Below are positions 53,601 to 61,360 of a stretch of DNA of 64,000 bases, piece by piece. The stretch comes from Bacteroidota bacterium (GTDB lineage Bacteria > Bacteroidota > Ignavibacteria > Palsa-1295): assembly GCA_021324735.1 (NCBI GenBank), contig JAJPIO010000006.1:203667-267666 (forward strand), written 5' to 3'. The notes below the pieces were generated by a model. The model saw only the letters and a program-made list of their open reading frames with translations. It was not told the origin of the DNA and ran no database searches. The position numbers were made by a program, and so were the translations under genes. The stretch's first letter is position 1, and the number at the start of each line of letters is the position of its first letter.

Positions 53601-53691
53601 CGATAAATAATGCTGGCAAGGCCATACGCCGAACGGCGGCACTTGCACTACGTAATCCACGATCGATCATCCGTCGAGAAATCGGGTTCAT
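50626..53691 (-). CDS. TonB-dependent receptor with CarboxypepD_reg-like N-terminal domain
   Basis: A 1021-residue outer-membrane receptor. ATG 53691 is preferred. Signal peptide about 20-44 (ALPALFIVAYTLGGSTAYAQ). The CarboxypepD_reg-like beta-sandwich (KITDAKSGEPLLRATVQVL to TTSLSFKLG) precedes a plug domain (DEIIKLTPGAVQDNAGGG, NSIRVNGVEITDP, EVDVVTGSADASKGGFTGGE) and the 22-strand barrel ending RRVYFNATIRF with terminal Phe. A clear TonB box was not identified. It is first in the minus-strand gene cluster running to 41973 and is SusC-like, but no SusD gene is present. Confidence 0.9.
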   Translation of the reverse strand: MNPISRRMIDRGLRSASAAVRRMALPALFIVAYTLGGSTAYAQYGKITAKITDAKSGEPLLRATVQVLETRQGAFTKDDGVATIINVAPDQNYTVVAKYAGYIPDTVKHVRVRADITTSLSFKLGTKERTVIVTAQAPLVEKTKTVIESQYTQNSFMSIAGRQRIDEIIKLTPGAVQDNAGGGISFHGSRGTSNSIRVNGVEITDPLTGRAGSLQQSISRLAISEVDVVTGSADASKGGFTGGEINTQTKAGGNQLELTAHYRTEIPSLFGTSGNGFKMMPLGDNIYEVGLGGPVFTDDIKFFGTARINTFSHYTIFTDPTFSNEGLGVIDPLGNNLGEIPNTARFRRSATGKLSFNALGFSVSANTELSSETDELGGWGTLYEDPYYIPAEQQVNNVYSLTARGEIGSGVLELTGSYSIYDIQLGKYDHSQPLDVFHSPQFLSVADNYTYNDIDRSVTKQPDGIVDIYTPVSRQIPDPSDPTKPFTTGSPTGINPFTGHIEGGTIIQSSANGYGVAGLFAVAGNNSGFVIRNSGQSQFSGQYSIQLGSHQLNTGFEGNLMSIYKYENDLPWDPNPFKDSFQVHPYTAAIYATDKMEFSDITFAPGLRFDMYQSDAYQINNVYNPIANGVSKAPVQTQLSPRLAITYAVTDQTTFNFGYNWYFKQPNLNDVLTNTAGGDLNALNRALIRGNQIIGNAGLAAERTKEIDVGFNTQLSDVFAFSITGIYKDLRNQSGLESVSSPLLASGYTIYTDDQYGSSRAIELVAEKRMSDNYSAKLQYTYSSAKGTSSSATEAYQNLINQDPGSQQATLPLSPFPFSYDRTHVASLLFNLNYNKGEGPTLFGSKLLQWFSLQTTTEYQSGTPYTKVNLRGAQIGDINGEREPDYFQTDATLTRTVPFEDLFGASMKNIFLDLQLEVINLFNQTNPISVYPVTGQGDNDGTTGQLGAALDYYNDPTNLRGNSIDALGNLYYNPRIDLNHDGRVSVAEQQIAYTRYRTDNFNRRTNYQVPRRVYFNATIRF

Positions 53692-53825
53692 TGTTACACT
53701 GGAAAAAACTATCATCAACTTTTGGGAGCTTTTCCTATGCTCTGTCGAACGCTATTCGCATCCGGTGCAGGAACACATGAAAACCTTTTAAGTCGCAGAA
53801 TGCACGAAAAAACTTGATGCAGGCG

Positions 53826-53861
53826 AAAAAAACGTGGCCCTCACCTATCACAGTGAGGGCC
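53826..53861 (-). terminator. Rho-independent terminator after the 53872-55977 gene
   Basis: GGCCCTCAC (53836-53844) pairs with GTGAGGGCC (53853-53861); on the minus strand it is followed by ACG and seven T residues. Confidence 0.88.
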
Positions 53862-53871
53862 GGGATTATAC

Positions 53872-55977
53872 TTATCGGATCAAAGACATACACTTTGAAA
53901 CACTCTGACCCTCCGCTTGCAGCGTATAGCGATAGACGCCATCCGGAAGTCCTGCCGCATTGAAGGTCGCTTCATGCTCGCCCGGTCCGAACTTGCCATT
54001 TGCAAGCGTTGCGATCGGACGACCGAGAACATCTTCCACTGTCAGCACGACGTTCGTCGTTGCATCGAGCGAGAAGTGAATTGTCGTCGAGGCGGTAAAT
54101 GGATTCGGATTGTTCTGAGCGAATGTTAAAACAGTAGGCGGCAACGAATGCACCGCATTGGTCGAGGCCGTCGTTGAATACCCGTAATAAAGCGTATCAA
54201 AACCAAAAATACCCCATCGCCACATATTGCCAGCGGCAGTGTCAACGGTGAACAGGGTATTATATACCGCCGAGCCATTAACGATAGGATTAAAGTCTGA
54301 GACCTGTGGCGCACGGTAATCGTATGATTGCCCCGAACCGGTACTGATCACATCATCATTTGTCTTATAATGTATGACATCCGTCCAGTTTTGCCCTCCA
54401 TCCGTAGTTTCAATGTAATACAACGATCCATATGGATATGACAAGATTGAATCATTACCATTGAAAGCACCACCTGGATCGTCATAAACTACTTCGGAAT
54501 CGCCATTCGCATAACCTTGAAAGAAAATCGCAAATCGGTTTTGATCAGAGGTGCGTCCAACGGTTAGGAAAGACATCAATGCCACCTCACCAGCCCCCAG
54601 TTGCTCATTCTCATACGTTGTTAGTCCACCGAAGGGGAGATAAAAATCTAACGTATGGGGTGCAGAGGTAGGGTTGAGACGCGTATTACCGATGATCGGT
54701 TGTGGACCGTTGCCGGCGGCAGAGTCAAGAAGATACATGGCAAAGGTAGCTGGAAAATAGGAAAGTCCTCCGTTTGGAGTAATTGAATCTTCCACTGCTG
54801 TATACGCGAACATAGGATCCTCGCCCTTAAACCAGAACTCCATCGATTGCTGCAACCAAAGAGTGCGGGCTGGGAAATTAGGGTCAACCTGACCGCCGGC
54901 ATGCACTAACGGTGCTAGCGGTTTGGTCCACGTCTTTCCGCCATCGTATGATTCAGCGAAATAGAGGGCCTGTGCGCCGCCATCTGGTTTTTGCGAATTG
55001 TCTCGAATATTCTTCCAGAACAGCCCTATTTTGCCACTTGGCGCAACAGCGATGCGATATTCGCCGCCTATCGTGGCACCGGCGGTGTCGTAAGTCGGAT
55101 CTCCCGACCCCGGCAAAGCGAACCAACCGTTGAACGTCGCGCTCCCACCTTCCTGAAGTGTAAACGAACCGAACTGAATACCAGCGGTATCTGGGGTCGT
55201 CGTTAATTTCGGAGAGATCGTACCAGCCACATAAACAGTGGTGTAATCGGGTGAAAAGGCGATCGCCGGCCATATAATATCTGAAACCGTGTCACGGAAT
55301 CCAGGCTTTTTAGGATAAGCATTCCGGCGAATAGCCATATTTTGCGAGAAATTGCCGTCACCCGGATTCCCCTTCTCGATCCAAAGTCCAATCTTAACAC
55401 TATCCGGATTAACTCCATCTTTAGCAAAAACTTTGTGTGCTGCAATTACCGGAATCCACTTACCATCACTGCGATGCATTAAGCGCATATCAGGATATCC
55501 TGTCTTCGTATCGCTAAAGACGACAGGTGCTTTCCACGTTTTTCCTGCGTCACTGCTGAACGTATAGAAACACCGACGGCTCGGTACAGCGCCAGCAGTC
55601 GAGCCAGTATCTGCGTCGGATGGATCAAGCGCGCTTACGATGACCGCATGAATATTATTGGTATTCGAAGGGTCAACCTGAATATTGTGAAGAGACTTCC
55701 CATTTGATTGAAATGGGAATGTTCCGGTAACCGGCAAAAGCGTCGTACCAGGGAGCGAAATCATCGGACTCAAGGGAGACGGATGAAAGGCGTTCAGGTT
55801 TTGGTAGTTGTGCTGAGCCGCTTGTTTGAAAGCGACGGAACCCGATTCATTCGGGAATCGAAGAGTGCCAAGGTTCGGAGACGGACCACGAAGCGAGGCA
55901 CCAGATTGTGCACTTGCAGATGAAACAATTGCAAGTGAAACAGCGAATAAAGCAAGCTGTAAAAAAACCTTCTTCAT
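53872..55977 (-). CDS. Secreted Asp-box protein with T9SS sorting domain
   Basis: A 701-residue exported protein; ATG 55977 gives signal peptide MKKVFLQLALFAVSLAIVSS, ending in ASAQ. Asp-box turns (SSDAGKTWKAP, SYDGGKTWTKP, TTDGGQNWTDV) in residues about 110-560 predict a propeller of sialidase-like type. The tail (LTFAQNNPNPFTASTTIHFSL, VLGRPIATL, LPDGVYRYTLQA) is a T9SS sorting domain of the NPNPF kind. It has no close neighbour in an operon; a terminator follows at 53826-53861. Confidence 0.84.
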   Translation of the reverse strand: MKKVFLQLALFAVSLAIVSSASAQSGASLRGPSPNLGTLRFPNESGSVAFKQAAQHNYQNLNAFHPSPLSPMISLPGTTLLPVTGTFPFQSNGKSLHNIQVDPSNTNNIHAVIVSALDPSDADTGSTAGAVPSRRCFYTFSSDAGKTWKAPVVFSDTKTGYPDMRLMHRSDGKWIPVIAAHKVFAKDGVNPDSVKIGLWIEKGNPGDGNFSQNMAIRRNAYPKKPGFRDTVSDIIWPAIAFSPDYTTVYVAGTISPKLTTTPDTAGIQFGSFTLQEGGSATFNGWFALPGSGDPTYDTAGATIGGEYRIAVAPSGKIGLFWKNIRDNSQKPDGGAQALYFAESYDGGKTWTKPLAPLVHAGGQVDPNFPARTLWLQQSMEFWFKGEDPMFAYTAVEDSITPNGGLSYFPATFAMYLLDSAAGNGPQPIIGNTRLNPTSAPHTLDFYLPFGGLTTYENEQLGAGEVALMSFLTVGRTSDQNRFAIFFQGYANGDSEVVYDDPGGAFNGNDSILSYPYGSLYYIETTDGGQNWTDVIHYKTNDDVISTGSGQSYDYRAPQVSDFNPIVNGSAVYNTLFTVDTAAGNMWRWGIFGFDTLYYGYSTTASTNAVHSLPPTVLTFAQNNPNPFTASTTIHFSLDATTNVVLTVEDVLGRPIATLANGKFGPGEHEATFNAAGLPDGVYRYTLQAEGQSVSKCMSLIR

Positions 55978-56136
55978 AAGCAATATCAAAAATAGGTGAT
56001 TACGGCACGAAAACGCATGCGACGTGACCGCCGTAACGAGTTTAGCTCTGCAAAATAACGCTTTTTTGAGCCGGAGGAATGAAATTCATCTTTCCATAAC
56101 CGTCTGACAGACACTCGCGCCCTCACTCGAGAACAC

Positions 56137-56733
56137 TTAAACCTGCTTCTGGTCGCGCAAAATCGCCGTTTGAACGATGAATTTTCGAAGATCGGCTATT
56201 CCTTTACCTTTTTCGCTCGAAGTCGCAAAAACTGGTAAATCGCTGCCGAGCATTGCTCTTAATGATTTTTGATGAGCGGCCATTTCGTCCTGACGAATCT
56301 TATCCGTCTTGGTCAGGACAATGAAGAACGGCAAGCGATTCTCCATGAACCACCGAAGCACCATCATGTCGCTTTCAAGCTCGGGATGACGCGAGTCGAT
56401 CAGCAGACCAATGCCCTGTAATTCTTTTCGTTCAAGAAAGTAGCGTTCGGCAACCAAAGCCCAATCCATACGCTCCGACTTCGACTGCTTCGCATAGCCG
56501 AAACCCGGCATATCGACAAGATAAAATTCGCCGTTCACATCGAAGTAATTCAACAAGCGGGTCTTGCCGGGCGTCGAACTGGTCTTTGCCAATTGCTTCT
56601 TCCCAGCAAGCGCATTAATAAGCGAGGATTTCCCCACGTTCGAGCGTCCGATCAGCGCGATCTCCGGCTTGCCGTCGTGCGGCAAGGAATTCATCTCTGC
56701 AAAAGACCTTATAAATCTCGCTTCGAATTTCAC
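56137..56733 (-). CDS. engB: Ribosome biogenesis GTPase YihA/YsxC
   Basis: A 198-residue GTPase of the TrmE-Era-EngA-EngB class needed for 50S assembly. G1 is GRSNVGKS (29-36), G2/G3 include TPGKTRLLNYFDVNGEFYLVDMPGFGYA, G4 is TKTDK, and TSSEKGKGI supplies G5. The start codon is GTG at 56733 (MKFEARFIRSF). It lies downstream of rplI on the same strand, past a terminator hairpin at 56738-56773. Confidence 0.95.
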   Translation of the reverse strand: MKFEARFIRSFAEMNSLPHDGKPEIALIGRSNVGKSSLINALAGKKQLAKTSSTPGKTRLLNYFDVNGEFYLVDMPGFGYAKQSKSERMDWALVAERYFLERKELQGIGLLIDSRHPELESDMMVLRWFMENRLPFFIVLTKTDKIRQDEMAAHQKSLRAMLGSDLPVFATSSEKGKGIADLRKFIVQTAILRDQKQV

Positions 56734-56737
56734 GGCG

Positions 56738-56773
56738 GAAAAGAAAAGAGGCGGATATAATTATCCGCCTCTT
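56738..56773 (-). terminator. Rho-independent terminator between rplI and engB
   Basis: A 12-bp stem, AAGAGGCGGATA (56746-56757) with its complement (56762-56773), loop TAAT; minus-strand continuation TTTCTTTTCC. Confidence 0.8.
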
Positions 56774-56792
56774 AACAGAATATCGTTATCGC

Positions 56793-57236
56793 TTACTCCG
56801 AGATCACATTTACCCGGAACGTACCCTGCACGCCATGCTTCAGGCGGACCGTCACCTCATGCGCGCCAAGCGTACGGATCGGCTCATCGAGGACGATCAT
56901 TCGTCGATCGACATCGTAGCCCTGACGCATCAGGCCATCGGAGATCATCTGCGCGGTGACGGAGCCATAGAGGCGATCTTCTTCGCCAACCCGCATCGGG
57001 ATCGTTACGGTTACGCCTTCCATCTTCTTCGCATATTCTTCGGCCGAGACCTTCTCGCGTTCAACGACACGAGCACGAATTTTCATCTCATGCTCGATCT
57101 TGCGAAGCGCCCCTTCCGTCGCTACATACGCAAGCTGGCGCGGCACGAGGAAGTTGCGAGCATAGCCCGCCTTGACATTGACTGCTTCGCCCGCGTTGCC
57201 GAGCTTTGCTACATCTTCCCGTAAAATTACCTTCAT
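56793..57236 (-). CDS. rplI: 50S ribosomal protein L9
   Basis: A 147-residue protein with the two L9 domains: N-terminal VILREDVAKLGNAGEAVNVKAGYARNFLVPRQLA (2-36) and, after the long helix, VTIPMRVGEEDRLYGSVTAQMISDGL with VRLKHGVQG. It lies downstream of ssb, separated by 55 bases, in a rpsF-ssb-rplI order. rpsR, normally between them, is absent from this spacer. Confidence 0.96.
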   Translation of the reverse strand: MKVILREDVAKLGNAGEAVNVKAGYARNFLVPRQLAYVATEGALRKIEHEMKIRARVVEREKVSAEEYAKKMEGVTVTIPMRVGEEDRLYGSVTAQMISDGLMRQGYDVDRRMIVLDEPIRTLGAHEVTVRLKHGVQGTFRVNVISE

Positions 57237-57291
57237 CTCTCGTTACTCGTTTTACTCGTTTAACAAAATTTTTCGTTGACCACCGTCGCTC

Positions 57292-57852
57292 TTATAGCTG
57301 ACTGTAATCGTTGCTTCGAGGGCGGAGCTTCAGCTCCATTCCCTGCTGCTCCTGCGGACGCTCGGAGAAGATCTCACGGACCCCTCCTTCATCGAAGCCG
57401 GCTGCGAAGTATCCATCGCCGTCTTCCAGTTGCGCCTCTGCATACTCAAATTCTTCTCCCGATACCAGCACACCAGGACATTCCGGCGCGCTTAGATCGG
57501 TATGCTCCTGCTTGTTCAGAAATTGAATGCGGTGCGCTTTGATCTCAACGACCGTTCGAGCACCGCCATCTTCCCCATGCCATGTCCGGCTCTGCAGTTC
57601 ACCATCGACGAGCACAGCGCTTCCCTTTCGAAGCTTCGCCATGCAGCTATCTGCAAGTTTACTCCATGCGACGACCCCGACATAGCAGACATCCTCCGCC
57701 CACTGGTTGCTCGCATCGCGATAACGATGATTCGAAGCAAGGCAGAAATTGATGACCGGGATTCCGCTCGCCGTTTTACGGATCTGCGGATCCTTCGTTA
57801 AGTTGCCGGCAATCAACACATGATTGACTTCCGGCATTTTTAAGCACGCCAT
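57292..57852 (-). CDS. ssb: Single-stranded DNA-binding protein with atypical C-terminus
   Basis: A 186-residue OB-fold protein. LIAGNLTKDPQIRKTASGIPVINFCLASNHRY and SCMAKLRKGSAVLVDGELQSRTW are the standard SSB blocks. The first ATG (57852) or the one five codons later (57837) could be used. The C-terminal third is acidic and aromatic (EFEYAEAQLEDGDGYFAAGFDEGG) and ends RPRSNDYSQL, without the DDDIPF-type tip that recruits partner proteins. A second ssb elsewhere may cover that role; this is inference. Confidence 0.9.
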   Translation of the reverse strand: MACLKMPEVNHVLIAGNLTKDPQIRKTASGIPVINFCLASNHRYRDASNQWAEDVCYVGVVAWSKLADSCMAKLRKGSAVLVDGELQSRTWHGEDGGARTVVEIKAHRIQFLNKQEHTDLSAPECPGVLVSGEEFEYAEAQLEDGDGYFAAGFDEGGVREIFSERPQEQQGMELKLRPRSNDYSQL

Positions 57853-57877
57853 GGTCGATCGAGGAAATTAATCTAAC

Positions 57878-58264
57878 TTACAGCGCGGCTTCCTGAGCCT
57901 GACCAGCCGCTTCTCGTTTCGCAGCCACTTCTTCCGCGCGTTTCTTCATCGCTACCCGGCCTTTGACTGCCGACTCCGGCATCGCGAGCGTAAGGAAGCG
58001 AATAACATTCTCATCCAAATTGTACATACGCTCGAGACGCGATATTAACGCTCCCGGAGCGGTAAAATGGGCGGAGACATACACGCCTTGCGTTTCTTTC
58101 TCGATGGTATAGGCCAGCTTGCGGCGGCCCCAACGCTCTATCTCGATGATCGAGCCGCCGTTCTTCTTGATAAAGTCTTCGGCTTTCGAGATGATCGGCT
58201 CTACATCTTTGTCTTCGAGCGAGCCTTTAATAATAAATGTCGATTCGTATCTGCTATCTGCCAT
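57878..58264 (-). CDS. rpsF: 30S ribosomal protein S6
   Basis: A 128-residue S6: RYESTFIIKGSLEDKDVEPI, SIIEIERWGRRKLAYTIEKETQGVYV and ERMYNLDENVIRFLTLAMP are diagnostic, with a charged Lys/Ala tail. It is first of the rpsF-ssb-rplI-engB group. S6 usually pairs with S18, but rpsR is not found in this cluster. The long upstream spacer has a palindrome (58320-58370). Confidence 0.96.
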   Translation of the reverse strand: MADSRYESTFIIKGSLEDKDVEPIISKAEDFIKKNGGSIIEIERWGRRKLAYTIEKETQGVYVSAHFTAPGALISRLERMYNLDENVIRFLTLAMPESAVKGRVAMKKRAEEVAAKREAAGQAQEAAL

Positions 58265-58319
58265 TATTACTTCCTATGGATACCCACCCACGCGAACCGC
58301 GATAAGTGGCTTGGTAGCC

Positions 58320-58370
58320 CCAAAACGCCTCTGAGCCTCCGGCTAAAGCCCTACGGCAAAGCCGTTTTGG
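58320..58370. repeat. Inverted repeat in the rpsF leader region
   Basis: CCAAAACG (58320-58327) pairs with CGTTTTGG (58363-58370), enclosing GGCTAAAGCC-like and CGGCAAAGCCG-like hairpins. It could be a REP-like element or a regulatory hairpin of the rpsF mRNA; a known S6:S18 leader motif was not evident. Confidence 0.55.
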
Positions 58371-58662
58371 AGCAGGAATTTTGCCCCGCATAACACGGGA
58401 AGCGGGCTAAACAATTAATGGATAAAGAGGTTTCATAGTACGACCCATTCCCCTTACACTTTCCAATTGAACACAAAATTGAGTTTTGTTTTCATAATTC
58501 TCCTTCTTAGCGAAAGAAATGTTATAGAATTTTGTTTTTGTTTTTCGTTGTAATTTCATGAACGGCGAAAAACCGAGTTCCCTAAATTCCAAAATTTTGA
58601 GAATTACCGCTCGATCTCGAGGTAAAACGGATGTACCTGAGGCGCGTCCCTACCGATTGTTT
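58371..58662. other. Spacer without supported genes
   Basis: A short frame at 58407-58592 is not supported (low-complexity Lys/Asn-rich text). The stretch 58527-58563 shares TTTTGTTTTTCGTT and TTCATGAAC with the 18324-18358 spacer. Confidence 0.45.
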
Positions 58663-59187
58663 TCAAAACATATAGCCCAAACCAAACTTAAAACCACGCC
58701 GAACCGTGAGTGCTAAGGCTAGATAGAGATGCCCTTGCGCCAAACCCGCGTAGCGAAAATCGGGACCAATATTTAAGTAGTGATTGGTATAGGTGACCCA
58801 ACCAGCAACGGTATCTCCTCTGCCCCACAATTCGTTACTACTCAAAATAACGACGCCAAGATAATAGACATTATCTATAACATATCCGGCATGAATACCC
58901 CAGAATTGCTCCGTGGAAATAGGTGCAGGCCGAGGAACGCTGCCGGGAGTGGGGTCCCAAGTAACTGACCTGCCTGCTTGGTACGAGTACGTTCCATATT
59001 CGCCACCGACATAAAACTGAAAAAAACGAAGCCCTGCCTCGATACCCCAACCGAAATGAACGTTTGTATCCATGCTGCCACTGACACCAAGGTATGGCGC
59101 AAAACTTTGTTCTTGGCAATAGCAATTACTTCCTTTAGTTAATAAGCAAGCATTCACTAGACCGAAAATAAGTAGAAACTTACCCAT
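58663..59187 (-). CDS. Small outer-membrane beta-barrel-like protein, paralogue 2
   Basis: A 174-residue exported protein with a signal peptide (MGKFLLIFGLVNACLL) at ATG 59187; ATG 59223 is an alternative. Sequence GWGIEAGLRFFQFYVGGEYG and HYLNIGPDFRYAG, ending LTVRRGFKFGLGYMF, parallels the genes at 59234 and 37141. Barrel-type aromatic-ended strands suggest an outer-membrane location. Function is unknown; it is directly downstream of its closest neighbour (59234) on the same strand, so it probably arose by tandem duplication. Confidence 0.72.
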   Translation of the reverse strand: MGKFLLIFGLVNACLLTKGSNCYCQEQSFAPYLGVSGSMDTNVHFGWGIEAGLRFFQFYVGGEYGTYSYQAGRSVTWDPTPGSVPRPAPISTEQFWGIHAGYVIDNVYYLGVVILSSNELWGRGDTVAGWVTYTNHYLNIGPDFRYAGLAQGHLYLALALTVRRGFKFGLGYMF

Positions 59188-59233
59188 TATGGTCGCACGA
59201 AGCAATATATTCGTTCGCGACATAACTGTCACA

Positions 59234-59704
59234 TTAAAAAAGGATGTTAATACCTGCATCCAGTCCTCGTCGAACCGTATACGCTAAAGCAAACAAAACA
59301 CGATTCCATGCTTGCACCCTCACATCCGGGCCAAGATTGAACCATGTGTTCGATCTCCCGTCTACGTAATAATCCTTACTAGACAAGAATGTAACACCAA
59401 GATATATCAGGTCATTAATAACTGCGCCTCCATGTGCACCATAATAATCTTCGTAAATTGGATGGTACGTCTCACCGGCCGGTAAAGAGACGGTAGTAAT
59501 TTCGTGACCATACCTTCCGTATTCGGCACCAGCATACCAGGTTCCGATTTTTACTCCTCCATCGATCCCCCATCCGGGAGCAGAAACACCCCAAAAATTT
59601 AGTGAACCACCTATGTATGGATGTAGCTTCGAAGCTTGACCATAGCCGGAGCTTCCGGCCCAGCAAGTCGTTACAAGCATAAACGATATTGAAAAATGTC
59701 GCAT
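59234..59704 (-). CDS. Small outer-membrane beta-barrel-like protein, paralogue 3
   Basis: A 156-residue exported protein (MRHFSISFMLVTTCWAGSSGYGQ signal). GWGIDGGVKIGTWYAGAEYGRYG and TWFNLGPDVRVQAWNRVLFALAYTVRRGLDAG follow the same pattern as the 58663 and 37141 products. Aromatic-rich strands end INILF. Tandem with 58663. No family name was recognised. Confidence 0.72.
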   Translation of the reverse strand: MRHFSISFMLVTTCWAGSSGYGQASKLHPYIGGSLNFWGVSAPGWGIDGGVKIGTWYAGAEYGRYGHEITTVSLPAGETYHPIYEDYYGAHGGAVINDLIYLGVTFLSSKDYYVDGRSNTWFNLGPDVRVQAWNRVLFALAYTVRRGLDAGINILF

Positions 59705-59720
59705 AGAACGAATACTTCAA

Positions 59721-60491
59721 TCAATGCTCGACCACAATCCGACGGGTTACGACATAGCCGTTTAAAGAAAGGCGCAGGTAATAGGTGCCCGAAGGAAGGT
59801 CGCCAACGTAAAGTGAGGTTTGCCGTACATCCGGAACATCCAATGACTTATTGCCAACCACATCGAACAGTTCTCCCCGGACTTGTGCCTTTTCGTCTTC
59901 GGAGGCGACCACCACGCGGATCTCATCTCGTGCAGGATTTGGCAAGATGCCATCGATAGTAGACATGGATACTCCGCGAAGAAATTTCTGAAGCGTAGGA
60001 TCTGAACACTTAAGAAGCTCATAGATGGAGCCGGTATCAGCACCAAGCACGACCGCACTATACGACTGATCACCCGGATTAACAGCCAGATCGGTCAAAC
60101 GAAGTTGCGTGTAAGTTGTATCTGTAACCATCGCCTGAAACCTAAGCGATGCAATGGGCTTCGAGGGGTCGAGCTTCAGATTTTTGCCAATAATAGATAT
60201 TGGTACCGAAACCTCGCGCCCACTGAACGTGCGCGGGCCGATCGTGAGACCCGGCGGATTAGTGGACTCATAAGAAAGCAGGTCATCCAGATAATGAAGC
60301 GTAAACTGGATCGTATCAATACCGACATTTGAAAGTGCCTTGTCTGGATAAATGCCAATCGTAATCGACGACGATGTTAGAACCGTATCCCTCGATGGCC
60401 CGAAGTGAAGGGTGACTGAATCGCGTTGCGCATTCGCAATCAGTGGCAACGCCAGTACAAAGAGAACAACGAGTATTTGACCGAAGCGCAT
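59721..60491 (-). CDS. Short secreted protein with cohesin-like domain and T9SS sorting domain
   Basis: A 256-residue exported protein. Signal peptide residues 1-21 end in IANA. Residues 22-150 are cohesin-like (ITIGIYPDKALSNVGIDTIQFTLHY, ASLRFQAMVTD). From about 175 on (GILPNPARDEIRVVV, ELFDVVGNKSLDV, LPSGTYYLRLSLNG) it is a T9SS sorting domain of the LPNPA type. It is the smallest T9SS substrate in the window. It lies 16 bases upstream of the 59234 barrel gene, likely in one transcript. Confidence 0.82.
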   Translation of the reverse strand: MRFGQILVVLFVLALPLIANAQRDSVTLHFGPSRDTVLTSSSITIGIYPDKALSNVGIDTIQFTLHYLDDLLSYESTNPPGLTIGPRTFSGREVSVPISIIGKNLKLDPSKPIASLRFQAMVTDTTYTQLRLTDLAVNPGDQSYSAVVLGADTGSIYELLKCSDPTLQKFLRGVSMSTIDGILPNPARDEIRVVVASEDEKAQVRGELFDVVGNKSLDVPDVRQTSLYVGDLPSGTYYLRLSLNGYVVTRRIVVEH

Positions 60492-60608
60492 AAGATGTTG
60501 AGGACTGCTTCGCTAACAAGAACGCTCGAGGCATATGTCGGTTACAAAATATCTTGTCGTGGCACCCGCTTTACATACACTACCTCAGGCCGCCAGATTT
60601 GGCGCTAA

Positions 60609-61244
60609 TTACTTAATTATTACACTAATTCCGATACTCACGCTGAACCCGTCCGAAGTAAAAGAGATAGGTTTGTTGTAAGTGGTGTCCGTTGTACCAC
60701 CCGAAGTTAGGTGTTGGTACTGAAGCGTTATCGGGAAAGCGACAGACTCCGTCGTCAGGAATTGGACACCGAAACCGAATGACATATTCCAAAATGGAGA
60801 TGGAAGCGGAGGACTTGGAAGTTCGCCTGTTCCTGGACCTTCCGTATCTCTCCAGGAATATAAATCACTTATAGGAAGAACATAACTCGCACCGAGACCG
60901 AACCACCATTCTGTACTTGGCTTTGTTCTGTCCTGTGACATTACGAAGTAGGTGCGAAAGCCAAGCTCAAATTCGACTGACTGAAGGCTGAGCGTCTGCT
61001 CGACATAGGTCTCTTCGACTCCATTTTTCTCCGTTGAAAGAGTCCTAACCGAATAATCGGCTCCCAACGTAAGTCCAAATCTACCAAACCGGCGCTCAGT
61101 CGCTATACGAGCTTCTCCGCCCATGCCAGCAAAATCATTTATTGCAGCGGAAAAGCTAATGTCCTGAGTATAAAGTGGTGCCTGCGCAGAGGCATTCGAC
61201 CAAGAAAATAGAAGCGCAACAACTGACAGACACAACAACTTCAT
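60609..61244 (-). CDS. Outer-membrane beta-barrel-like protein
   Basis: A 211-residue exported protein with a signal peptide (MKLLCLSVVALLFSWSNASAQ). Alternating strands with aromatic girdle residues (GRFGLTLGADYSVRTL, VEFELGFRTYFVM, WWFGLGASYVL, NMSFGFGVQFL, FSVSIGISVIIK) indicate a small outer-membrane barrel. It is not obviously a paralogue of the 58663/59234 pair. Function unknown. Confidence 0.72.
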   Translation of the reverse strand: MKLLCLSVVALLFSWSNASAQAPLYTQDISFSAAINDFAGMGGEARIATERRFGRFGLTLGADYSVRTLSTEKNGVEETYVEQTLSLQSVEFELGFRTYFVMSQDRTKPSTEWWFGLGASYVLPISDLYSWRDTEGPGTGELPSPPLPSPFWNMSFGFGVQFLTTESVAFPITLQYQHLTSGGTTDTTYNKPISFTSDGFSVSIGISVIIK

Positions 61245-61360
61245 CGGCAGTCGAACCTTATAGTCGGCTCAATAAATCCGATGCTAATGTGCTTCAAACC
61301 ACGCTACCTGATACCTCCTTCGACGTCGATTAGCAAGGTCGTCTTCATGCGGTTAGCATG

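Noticed and set aside
58407-58592. A 61-codon minus-strand frame upstream of rpsF
   Set aside because: Low-complexity Lys/Asn text with no family, no signal and no ribosome site.
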